Shown: in pieces, positions 9,507 through 17,241 of the stretch
Layout of the letters: every line of letters starts with the position of its first letter
Numbering within the stretch: position 1 is the first letter of the stretch
NCBI GenBank assembly: GCA_903941105.1
Contig: CAJANL010000133.1
Span: 1-47,703 of the forward strand
Reading direction: 5' to 3'
Source: an uncultured Rhodospirillaceae bacterium
GTDB taxonomy: Bacteria > Pseudomonadota > Alphaproteobacteria > Rhodospirillales > Magnetospirillaceae
DNA length: 47,703 bases
Notes under the pieces: model-generated
What the model was told of the DNA's origin: nothing
The model's database searches: none
The model's input: the letters and a program-made list of their open reading frames with translations, nothing else
Program-made: the position numbers and the translations under genes

Positions 9507-9824
9507 ATGGCTACGTACAAGGAAGTATCGACGGCGCTGCTCGCCGTGATCAAAGCGCTCCGCGAGGCCTACCGCGCCGCCAACGAGCGTGACCACAAGG
9601 ATATTATCTTCAACCTCATGGAGATAATGCAGGACGAACTCGACGCTATTACCGCCATGGGTCTCAACGCAGCCAACGACGGGTACAAGGTGGCTTCCGA
9701 TACATTTTCGGGTGCCGCCACACGCTTGCAGCACTTTAAGGACGAAATTGACACCTACGTCAAATACGTGAAGACCGCGTCGCAAGCGGTCGGCGCGATC
9801 GGGAGCCTGCTCGTCCTGTTGTGA
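9507..9824 (+). CDS. Unrecognised small helical protein, partner of the lipoprotein
   Basis: I do not recognise this 105-residue protein. It lacks a signal peptide; TAGGAG sits six bases before the ATG, which fixes the start. It reads as a chain of amphipathic helices (LLAVIKALREAYRAANERD, FNLMEIMQDELDAITAMG, LQHFKDEIDTYVKYV) and ends in a hydrophobic segment, AVGAIGSLLVLL, that could insert in or touch a membrane. The 53-bp gap after the lipoprotein stop holds a short inverted repeat, ACGAAA-TC-TTTCGT (9467-9480). A strong hairpin follows the gene. Cotranscription with the lipoprotein is likely; partnership of the products is inferred from this alone. Confidence 0.75.
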   Translation: MATYKEVSTALLAVIKALREAYRAANERDHKDIIFNLMEIMQDELDAITAMGLNAANDGYKVASDTFSGAATRLQHFKDEIDTYVKYVKTASQAVGAIGSLLVLL

Positions 9825-9841
9825 ACAGGGGAGCAGGCACC

Positions 9842-9872
9842 TTGGAGCGCGGGCGTCCCGTCCGCGCTCCAA
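9842..9872. terminator. Strong hairpin between convergent genes
   Basis: An 11-bp perfect stem (TTGGAGCGCGG paired with CCGCGCTCCAA, 9-base loop) fills the 50 bp between the small helical-protein gene and convergent lolD. There is no good T-run on either side (TTCT on the plus strand), so termination is plausible but not certain. The core resembles a palindrome at 39771-39791. Confidence 0.5.
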
Positions 9873-9874
9873 TT

Positions 9875-10538
<664 letters not shown>

Positions 10539-10546
<8 letters not shown>

Positions 10547-11783
10547 AGCGCAGCGCCTCCACCGGATCGAGGGTGGCGGCGCGCCAGGATGGATAGACCG
10601 TGGCGGCGAAGGACAGCCCCAGGGCCATCAGCACCACCGAGACCACCTCGCCGCTGTCGACGCGGGCCGGCAGTTGGGTGAGGAAGTAGATCTCGGCGGC
10701 GAACAGCTCGCGGCCGACGATGGCCTGGATGAACTGGCGGATGGCCTCGATATGGGTGGCGAACCACACCCCGAGCGCGGTGCCGAACAGCGTTCCCACC
10801 ACCCCCACCGACGCGCCCGACAGGAAGAAGATGCGCATGATCATACCGCGCGTCGCTCCCATGGTGCGCAGGATGGCGATGTCGCGGCCCTTGTCCTTCA
10901 CCAGCATGATCAGGCTGGAGATGATGTTGAAGGCCGCCACCAGGATGATCAGCGTCAGAATCAGGAACATGACGTTCCGTTCCACCTGGATGGCGTTGAA
11001 GAAGCTGGCATTGGCCTGCTGCCAGTCATAGATGCGGAAGGCTCCCGGCGCCAGGCGGTTGATGGCCAGACGGGCCTCCGGCACCTGATCGGGGTTCTCC
11101 ATGAACACTTCGATCTGGGTGATGGCCTCGGGCAGCTTGAAATAGACCTGGGCGGCCTCCAGCGGCATGAAGATGAAGCCCGAATCGTATTCGAACATGC
11201 CGACATTGAAGGTACCGACGATTTTGTAGCCCTTCATGCGCGGCACGGTGCCGAAGGCGGTGGCGGTGCCCTTGGGCGAGATCAGCGTCACCGTGTCGCC
11301 CACCATCAGCCCCAGCTTCTCGGCCAGACGATAGCCGATCACCACCGAGTCCTGGCCCTGGAAGGCGCTGGCGTTGCCGGCGAAGCTCTTCTGGATGGTG
11401 GGGCGCGACAGCAGATCCGGCGGCCGCACGCCGCGCACCACCGCCCCCGAGGCGCCCGAGGGTGACGTCGCCATCACCTGGCCCTCGACGGTGGGAACGG
11501 CGCGCACCACGCCGGGGACGCGGCGAATCTGCTCCGCCAGCGGATCGTAGCCGCCCAGCGAGCCGGCGGTGCCGTATATGCCGATATGGCCGTTGAGGCC
11601 GAGGATGCGCGATAGCAGTTCCTGGCGGAAGCCGTTCATCACCGCCATGACGACGATCAGCGTTGCCACCCCCAGCCCGATGCCGAGCAGCGAGAAGCCG
11701 GCGATCACCGAGATCAGCCCCTCCTTGCGCCGCGCCCGCAGGTAGCGAAATGCCACCATCCTCTCGAAGGCATCGAAGACCAT
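10539..11783 (-). CDS. lolC: Lipoprotein-releasing ABC transporter permease LolC/E (LolF type)
   Basis: The 414-residue inner-membrane protein has the LolC/E layout: TM1 near residues 25-47 ([24 protein letters not shown]), a large periplasmic MacB-like domain (about 50-265), then three TM segments ([56 protein letters not shown]). Only one permease gene lies beside lolD, as in many alphaproteobacteria, where a single LolF replaces LolC and LolE. A second copy elsewhere cannot be excluded. It overlaps lolD by 8 bp. A perfect palindrome separates it from proS upstream. Confidence 0.92.
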
Positions 11784-11805
11784 CAGCGTTCCCTTTTTTC
11801 TTACT

Positions 11806-11832
11806 CCCTCCCCCGGCGCTGCCGGGGGAGGG
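11806..11832. repeat. Perfect 12-bp-stem palindrome between proS and lolC
   Basis: CCCTCCCCCGGC and GCCGGGGGAGGG pair perfectly around a 3-base loop. No T-run follows in the direction of transcription of proS (minus strand), so this is not a standard intrinsic terminator. The same CCCTCCCCCGGC arm starts another intergenic hairpin near 29288, which suggests a dispersed repeat. Confidence 0.6.
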
Positions 11833-11841
11833 TTGAAATCC

Positions 11842-13131
11842 CTACGCCGTCAGCCGCGCCAGAGCCGATTCCACCGACAGTTCGTGCTTTTCGCCGGTAT
11901 GGCGGTTCTTCAGCTCTACAATTCCGGCGGCGAGGCCCTTGGGTCCCAGCACCAGCTGCCAGGGCAGGCCGATCAGGTCCATGTCGGCGAACTTGACGCC
12001 GGCCCGACCGTCGCGATCGTCGTAGAGCACCTCGACGTTCTGTTCGGAGAGGGTGCGATAGAGGTCGTCGCACACCGCGTCGCAGGCCGAATCGCCGGAC
12101 TTCAGGTTGATCAGCCCCACCTTGTAGGGCGCCACCGCTTCCGGCCACATGATACCGCGATCGTCGTGATAGGCCTCGATGATGGCACCCACCAGGCGCG
12201 ACACGCCGATGCCGTAGGAGCCCATCTCCACCGTCACCGGCTCGCCGGTGGGGCCGGTGACCACGGCGTTCATCAACTTGGAGTACTTGGTGCCGAAATA
12301 GAAGATGTGGCCGACCTCGATGCCACGCGCCTGGCGCAGGCGCTCGGGCGGCGGCACGTCGGCGCCGTTGGGGTCGTGCTTTTCGTCGGTGGCGGCATAG
12401 AGGCGGTTCAGCGCCTCAAGGTCGATCTCGCCCTTGGCCGCCAGTTCGTCATAGGCCGCATCGTAGAACACGCCGGACTCGCCGGTCTCGGCCAGGACAT
12501 GGAACTCGTGGGTGAGGTTGCCGCCAATGGCCCCCGAATCGGCCCGCATGGGGATGGCGGTCAGGCCCATGCGCTTGAAGGTCTTCAGATAGGCGGTGAA
12601 CATGGTCTCGTAGGAGCGCTTGGCGCCCTCGAAATCCAGGTCGAACGAGTAGCTGTCCTTCATGAGGAACTCGCGCCCGCGCATGACGCCGAAGCGCGGC
12701 CGGACCTCGTCGCGGAACTTCCACTGGATGTGATAGAGCGTCTTGGGCAGGTCGCGGTAGCTCTTCACGTTGTCGCGGAACAACTGGGTGATCAGCTCCT
12801 CGTTGGTGGGACCATAGAGCATCTCGCGGTCGTGGCGGTCCTTGAAGCGCAGCATCTCCTTGCCATACGCATCGTAGCGCTCGCTCTCGCGCCAGATGTC
12901 GGCCGCCTGGATGGTGGGCATCAGCAGTTCCTGGGCGCCGGCGGCGTCCTGCTCCTCGCGCACGATGCGCTCGATCTTGCGCAGCACCCGCAGGCCCAGC
13001 GGCAGCCAAGAATAGATGCCGGCGGCCGACTGGCGAATCATGCCCGCCCGCAGCATCAGGCGGTGCGAGGCGATCTGAGCCTCGGCCGGATTTTCCTTGA
13101 GAGTGGGCAGGAACAGGGCGGACAGGCGCAT
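11842..13131 (-). CDS. proS: Prolyl-tRNA synthetase, short alphaproteobacterial type
   Basis: This 429-residue class II synthetase charges tRNA-Pro. The catalytic core begins [13 protein letters not shown] and shows motif 2 ([27 protein letters not shown]) and motif 3 ([21 protein letters not shown]), followed by the anticodon-binding domain ([11 protein letters not shown] to the end). The roughly 180-residue INS editing domain of E. coli ProRS is missing; 429-440 residues is normal for alphaproteobacteria. The start is placed at ATG 13131 because GAGG lies six bases before it; ATG 13137 is the alternative. It lies 68 bp after the chemoreceptor gene on the same strand. Confidence 0.97.
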   Translation of the reverse strand: MRLSALFLPTLKENPAEAQIASHRLMLRAGMIRQSAAGIYSWLPLGLRVLRKIERIVREEQDAAGAQELLMPTIQAADIWRESERYDAYGKEMLRFKDRHDREMLYGPTNEELITQLFRDNVKSYRDLPKTLYHIQWKFRDEVRPRFGVMRGREFLMKDSYSFDLDFEGAKRSYETMFTAYLKTFKRMGLTAIPMRADSGAIGGNLTHEFHVLAETGESGVFYDAAYDELAAKGEIDLEALNRLYAATDEKHDPNGADVPPPERLRQARGIEVGHIFYFGTKYSKLMNAVVTGPTGEPVTVEMGSYGIGVSRLVGAIIEAYHDDRGIMWPEAVAPYKVGLINLKSGDSACDAVCDDLYRTLSEQNVEVLYDDRDGRAGVKFADMDLIGLPWQLVLGPKGLAAGIVELKNRHTGEKHELSVESALARLTA

Positions 13132-13199
13132 GGTCATCCTCGGCGACAATGGAAGCGCCGGACTCTAGGCAATGCCGAGGATGAACACAACCCCGCTAA

Positions 13200-15263
13200 C
13201 TATTGCGTCTGCCGCACCCGCACCACGAAGCGGTCGACCTCGCCGCGCAGCATCTCGGATTGGCGGGACAGCTCCTCGGAAGCGCCCAGCACCTCGCCGG
13301 CGGCGGTGCCTGCCTCGGCAGCGGCCTGGGTGACCTCGCCGATATTGGCCGAGACGTCCTGGGTGCCGGCGGCGGCCTGTTGCACGTTGCGGGCGATCTC
13401 GCGGGTGGCGGCGCTCTGTTCCTCCACCGTCGAGGCGATGGTGGCGGCGATATCGCTGACCTCGGCGATGGTCCGGTTGATCTGCTGGATGGCGTTGACG
13501 GCATCGCGGGTGGCCGACTGGACCTCGCCCACCTGGGTGCTGATGTCGCCGGTGGCGCGTGCGGTCTGGTTGGCGAGATTCTTGACCTCGTTGGCCACCA
13601 CCGCGAAGCCCTTGCCCGCTTCCCCTGCCCGCGCCGCCTCGATGGTGGCGTTGAGCGCCAGCAGGTTGGTCTGTCCGGCGATATCGTTGATCAGCTGGAC
13701 TACCTCGCCGATCTTCTGCGCCGAAAGCATCAGTCCGCGCACGATTTCATCGGTACGGCGGGCCTCGTCCACCGCATTGCGGGCGATGCGCGACGATTGC
13801 TCCACCTGGCGGCCGACTTCGGTGACCGAACTGGCGAGCTCCTCGGCGGCAGCGGCCACCGTCTGGACATTGGCCGAGGCCTGCTCGGCGGCGGCGGCGA
13901 CGGCCATGGCCTGGGCGCTGGTGCGCTCGGCGGTATGCTGCATGGCGCCCGAGGTGGAGTGCATCTCGGTGGCGGCAGAGGCCACCGTCTGGACGATGCC
14001 CTGTACGCTGGCCTCAAAATTGTCGGCCATCTCGTTCATGCGGCGACGCTGGTCTGCGGCGGCGCGGGCCTTCTGCTGCTCCTGTTCGACCTGCAGCCGG
14101 TCCACCTCCAGCATGTTGTCCTTGAACACCGCCAAGGCACGCGACATCTCGCCGACCTCGTCGCCACGGTCGCGATCGGTGACCTCGACCTCGCGGTTGC
14201 CCGAGGCGAGCCGCGTCATCACCTTGGTCAGACGCAGCACCGGACCGGAAATGCTGCGGCCGGTGATCCAGGCGGCGCCGCCCACCACCAAGAGAATGAT
14301 GACGACACCCGCCGCCATGACCATCAAGGCGCGGCTGGCCTCGGCACGCATTCGGGCGGTCAGCGCGATGAGATCAACGGCAAGGCGGTCGTCGACCTTC
14401 TTCATCAGATCGATGCGCAGGGTCGAGGCGCGGAACCACTCCGACGCCTGGACACCACCGACGTTGCCGGTGATATAGCTGTCGATGGCGATGGTGCGCA
14501 TCCGTTCGACCTCGGCCAGCACCGGCCCGCCGACGGTCTCCTGGGCGAAGGCGCGCTGAGACGCGGGCGCGAACGCTTCAAACAAATTGAGAAAAGTCGC
14601 CTGCTCGGCATTGGCTTCCTGGAAACGGCGCAATTGCATCAGATCGAGCTTGCCGGCGGCGAAGCCGGCGGTCCCTGCGGCACGTTCGCGACCGGCCATC
14701 TCCTTGCCCTGGAGATAACTGTAATAGGCGGTGATGGCCATGGCCGCCTCGACGTCGGGGCTGACCTCGTCGATGGAGGGCACCACGCTCAGCAACTGGG
14801 CTATGGTCGTGGTGAAATAACCGGTGGCCTCATTGGGCGGCAGGGTCAGGCGGTCGATCTCCTCGCGCTTGGGCGCCAGGGTCCGTAACTGGGCCACCAT
14901 TGCCTCAAGGCGTTTGTCGAGTTCCGGCCCGATGCCCGCCGCCCGCACTTGGGCAACCGCATCGACCGTGGCCTGCAGCGGTGCCTCGACGGCCTTGCGC
15001 TGAGTCCGCATCTCGTCGCCGAACTGCGCCCCCTTGCTGCCGACGAAGACACCGACGGTGCCGCGCTCCTTCTGCAACTCATGCACCGCCATGCTGATGC
15101 GCGTGGTCAGCACCACCAGCCGGTCGAATTCCTCCAGCCGATGCAGCACCGTCCACTTGTCGATGACCGCGGTGCCGGCAAACCACAGCAGGCCGAGAGC
15201 CGGAATCAGGCAGGCGATTGCGATTCTCGCCGAGATGCGAAGACGCCCGAAAATATTGCCCAT
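13200..15263 (-). CDS. Methyl-accepting chemotaxis protein with NIT sensor domain
   Basis: The 687-residue receptor has TM1 (about residues 8-28), a periplasmic all-helical NIT domain (about 45-300, with the typical [17 protein letters not shown]), TM2 ([21 protein letters not shown]), HAMP and a C-terminal signalling domain with the conserved hairpin tip [23 protein letters not shown] domains are proposed nitrate/nitrite sensors; the ligand here is inferred from the family only. No C-terminal CheR/CheB-tethering pentapeptide is seen (end is VRQTQ). The start at ATG 15263 follows GGAG by seven to eight bases. The 75-bp leader can fold (see 15275-15322), and a small exported-protein gene lies directly upstream on the same strand. 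Confidence 0.93.
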   Translation of the reverse strand: MGNIFGRLRISARIAIACLIPALGLLWFAGTAVIDKWTVLHRLEEFDRLVVLTTRISMAVHELQKERGTVGVFVGSKGAQFGDEMRTQRKAVEAPLQATVDAVAQVRAAGIGPELDKRLEAMVAQLRTLAPKREEIDRLTLPPNEATGYFTTTIAQLLSVVPSIDEVSPDVEAAMAITAYYSYLQGKEMAGRERAAGTAGFAAGKLDLMQLRRFQEANAEQATFLNLFEAFAPASQRAFAQETVGGPVLAEVERMRTIAIDSYITGNVGGVQASEWFRASTLRIDLMKKVDDRLAVDLIALTARMRAEASRALMVMAAGVVIILLVVGGAAWITGRSISGPVLRLTKVMTRLASGNREVEVTDRDRGDEVGEMSRALAVFKDNMLEVDRLQVEQEQQKARAAADQRRRMNEMADNFEASVQGIVQTVASAATEMHSTSGAMQHTAERTSAQAMAVAAAAEQASANVQTVAAAAEELASSVTEVGRQVEQSSRIARNAVDEARRTDEIVRGLMLSAQKIGEVVQLINDIAGQTNLLALNATIEAARAGEAGKGFAVVANEVKNLANQTARATGDISTQVGEVQSATRDAVNAIQQINRTIAEVSDIAATIASTVEEQSAATREIARNVQQAAAGTQDVSANIGEVTQAAAEAGTAAGEVLGASEELSRQSEMLRGEVDRFVVRVRQTQ

Positions 15264-15274
15264 GCCCGACTCCT

Positions 15275-15322
15275 GTTCACACACTTGGCATAAGGGATAT
15301 TGTGTATCCCCTCTTCGTGAAC
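15275..15322 (-). promoter_or_regulatory. Foldable 5' leader of the chemoreceptor gene
   Basis: An outer inverted repeat (GTTCAC 15275-15280 with GTGAAC 15317-15322) encloses an inner hairpin (GGGATA 15294-15299 with TATCCC 15305-15310). The outer stem ends on the base next to the ribosome-binding CAGGAG (15270-15275). It could modulate translation, or act as the terminator of the upstream gene with partial read-through. Confidence 0.35.
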
Positions 15323-15338
15323 AAGAATTAAACGTTTT

Positions 15339-15761
15339 CTATTTGACGCCACGTTTGGCGCAAGCCTCGGCGATCGCCTGCTGATCCGGCGCCCCGAGCG
15401 GCTGATCGTTATACGTCCAGGTTCCCTTCCCCATATCGTAGCGAACCGTACCCATGGACATGGAGGTGTTCTCCAGCCCGGCGGTCGCGGTATAGCCCTT
15501 GTAGGTGAAGGGATTGATGGAGATCGGGAACTCCAGCACATCGGGGATCATCTTGAGGGAATTGCCGCTGCCCGGCAGGTCGGCCGACGCCACCGCCCGC
15601 CCCTTGGTGTCGACCCCAGGCTTATAGGCGACGTCGGCGGACGGATTGTGCCGCACCAGCTTGGCACAATCCTGCTTCGAGATGGATACCTTCGCCTGCT
15701 CCGCCGCCGCCGGAACGACGACCATCAGACAGGCGGCGAGGCCGAAGTGGCGAATGGACAT
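15339..15761 (-). CDS. Small exported protein of unknown function
   Basis: I do not recognise this 140-residue protein. It has a Sec signal peptide (residues 1-20, cleavage after PAAA) and a mature part with two cysteines, Cys32 and Cys134, that could close a disulfide between the two ends. The central part (PDVLEFPISINPFTYKGYTATAG) is polar and beta-like. GGAGGT five bases upstream of the ATG is a near-perfect ribosome site, so it is a real gene. It lies 75 bp upstream of the NIT chemoreceptor on the same strand and may be cotranscribed; a periplasmic role linked to sensing is speculation. C11 follows LAA, but the hydrophobic region is too short for a lipobox. Confidence 0.8.
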   Translation of the reverse strand: MSIRHFGLAACLMVVVPAAAEQAKVSISKQDCAKLVRHNPSADVAYKPGVDTKGRAVASADLPGSGNSLKMIPDVLEFPISINPFTYKGYTATAGLENTSMSMGTVRYDMGKGTWTYNDQPLGAPDQQAIAEACAKRGVK

Positions 15762-16001
15762 GGCGGACCTCCAAACGATGAACAGGGGGGTACTCGCAGC
15801 AAGCTTACCCTATGGCCACCTGAGACGAAATCTTCACGAAAAAAGGGGATGACGGAAGGAACCAAATTGCGTAAAGTCCCTGCCCAGGTCCAGAAAATAG
15901 GATCGGCAGGCACCGGCACGAAGTTGCTCGGACGCGGCTCAAGTTTAGGGAGGTTGACCCAGGCAGCCCATAATACGCGCTGGCTGAGGTAAAATTGTAG
16001 G
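15762..16001. other. Intergenic region, no convincing gene
   Basis: This 240-bp stretch lies between the exported-protein gene (starting leftward) and the tag terminator. It must hold the promoter of the exported protein, but I see no clear -35/-10 pair. A 47-codon plus-strand frame (15849-15992) has no properly spaced ribosome site and no family resemblance. Confidence 0.4.
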
Positions 16002-16035
16002 AAATGGCAAGGTCAGGCCTCTGATCTTGCCATTT
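16002..16035 (-). terminator. Intrinsic-type terminator of tag
   Basis: AAATGGCAAG (16002-16011) pairs with CTTGCCATTT (16026-16035); the inner bases extend the stem to about 14 pairs with one G-T. It starts 12 bp after the tag stop codon and, on the minus strand, is followed by a moderately T-rich CCTACAATTTTA. Confidence 0.7.
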
Positions 16036-16047
16036 TCGCGTTTGGGG

Positions 16048-16590
16048 CTATCCCGCCTCCGCCATCCAGGCCGGCCGGCACTCGGCAATTTGGCCGAAGA
16101 CCGGGCAGCTTTCGCGATGCGCCCCCGGCAGATAGCCGATGCTCATCAGGAATTCGTTGACCACCTCGCCGCCCATGAAGACGAAGGTCTGCTTGAAGTG
16201 CTTGATCCATTGCTCCTTGGTGAGCGGGTGGCTGGCCCTGATCCAGGCGGCGAAGGAGCCATGGGTGGCGCGAATGGCCAGGACACGGCGAGCGTTCTCG
16301 ATGGTCGCATCGATCTTGCGCCGGTTGCGGATGATGCGGGCATCGGCCATCAGCCGGGCGATCTCGGCTTCGCCATAGGCGGCCACCACCTCGGGCACGA
16401 AGCCGTCGAAGGCCTCGACCAGCCCCGGGCGCTTCTTCAGCACGATCAGCCAGGACAGCCCGGCCTGGAAGATCTCCAGCGACAGGCGTTCGAACAGCGC
16501 CCGCTCGTCCTCCATGGGGAAGCCGTATTCCAGATCATGATACGGCCCGTGCACGGGATGCCCCGGGGCAATGTCGCAGTACCAGCTCAT
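16048..16590 (-). CDS. tag: DNA-3-methyladenine glycosylase I
   Basis: The 180-residue base-excision repair enzyme removes 3-methyladenine from alkylated DNA. It starts MSWYCDIAPGHPVHGPYHDLEYGFP as Tag enzymes do. The zinc snap is intact: Cys5 and His18 at the N-terminus, with the His and Cys of GAHRESCPVF near the C-terminus. The core LFERLSLEIFQAGLSWLIVLKKRP is diagnostic. It lies 20 bp downstream of the methylmalonyl-CoA epimerase gene on the same strand, so both are probably transcribed together, ending at the hairpin 16002-16035. Confidence 0.96.
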   Translation of the reverse strand: MSWYCDIAPGHPVHGPYHDLEYGFPMEDERALFERLSLEIFQAGLSWLIVLKKRPGLVEAFDGFVPEVVAAYGEAEIARLMADARIIRNRRKIDATIENARRVLAIRATHGSFAAWIRASHPLTKEQWIKHFKQTFVFMGGEVVNEFLMSIGYLPGAHRESCPVFGQIAECRPAWMAEAG

Positions 16591-16610
16591 GGCAACGATC
16601 CTCGATTACA

Positions 16611-17015
16611 TCACGCCTGCTCAAGCTCCACCAACGTTCCGGTGAAATCCTTGGGATGCAGGAACAGGACCGGCTTGTCGTGGGCGCCAATGCGGGGCTC
16701 GCCATCACCCAGCACGCGGGCACCGGCCGCCTTCAGGCGATCGCGGGCGGCCAGGATATCCTCGACCTCGTAGCAGATGTGGTGGATACCACCCGAGGGA
16801 TTCTTCTCCAGGAAGCCGGCGATGGGCGATTTGTCGCCCAGCGGGTACAGCAACTCGACCTTGGTGTTGGGCAGTTCCACGAACACCACCGTCACTCCGT
16901 GCGCCGGCTGCGGCAGGGGAGCCGACACCTTGGCGCCCAGCGTGTCGCGATACAGCGTGGTGGCGGCGTCGAGGTCGGGAACGGCGATGGCAACGTGATT
17001 GAGCTTTCCGATCAT
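16611..17015 (-). CDS. mce: Methylmalonyl-CoA epimerase
   Basis: The 134-residue vicinal-oxygen-chelate protein interconverts (R)- and (S)-methylmalonyl-CoA in propionyl-CoA catabolism. The metal-binding residues are in place: His in KLNHVAIAVPDLDAA, His in GGIHHICYEVEDI and the final Glu in GTLVELEQA. The paired beta-alpha-beta-beta-beta modules span the whole protein. ATG 17015 is preceded by GAGG about seven bases away; the longer open frame to 17093 lies in non-coding divergent DNA. The gene diverges from the acylase gene and is followed closely by tag, with which it has no metabolic link. Confidence 0.95.
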   Translation of the reverse strand: MIGKLNHVAIAVPDLDAATTLYRDTLGAKVSAPLPQPAHGVTVVFVELPNTKVELLYPLGDKSPIAGFLEKNPSGGIHHICYEVEDILAARDRLKAAGARVLGDGEPRIGAHDKPVLFLHPKDFTGTLVELEQA

Positions 17016-17241
17016 CTTTGGTCCTCGTGCTTGGGCAAGGAATCCAGCTATAGCACGACACCGCTTCCCGGCCAAAGCCCCCCACCTTGGCAATCGAGGC
17101 GAACACGGAAAAGCCTTGCTTCATTGGACTCGCGGGGGTACCACCGTTCCCACCATGCAGAGAGATAAGAGCCCCTTGGATGAGGAGTTCGACGACTGTC
17201 CGCCGCCGCCGACGACGACGGAGGTGTTCGTCGGAAGCGCA

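Noticed and set aside
11833-14478. 881-codon plus-strand open frame
   Set aside because: It runs antisense to proS and the 3' half of the chemoreceptor gene, both certain. Its Ser/Arg/Ala-rich sequence is typical of a shadow frame in high-GC DNA.
15954-15976. Promoter TTGACC ... TAATAC on the plus strand
   Set aside because: The spacer is only 11 bases, and no supported plus-strand gene follows.
15849-15992. 47-codon plus-strand frame in the gap before tag
   Set aside because: The purine run abuts the ATG with no usable spacing, and the peptide resembles nothing known.
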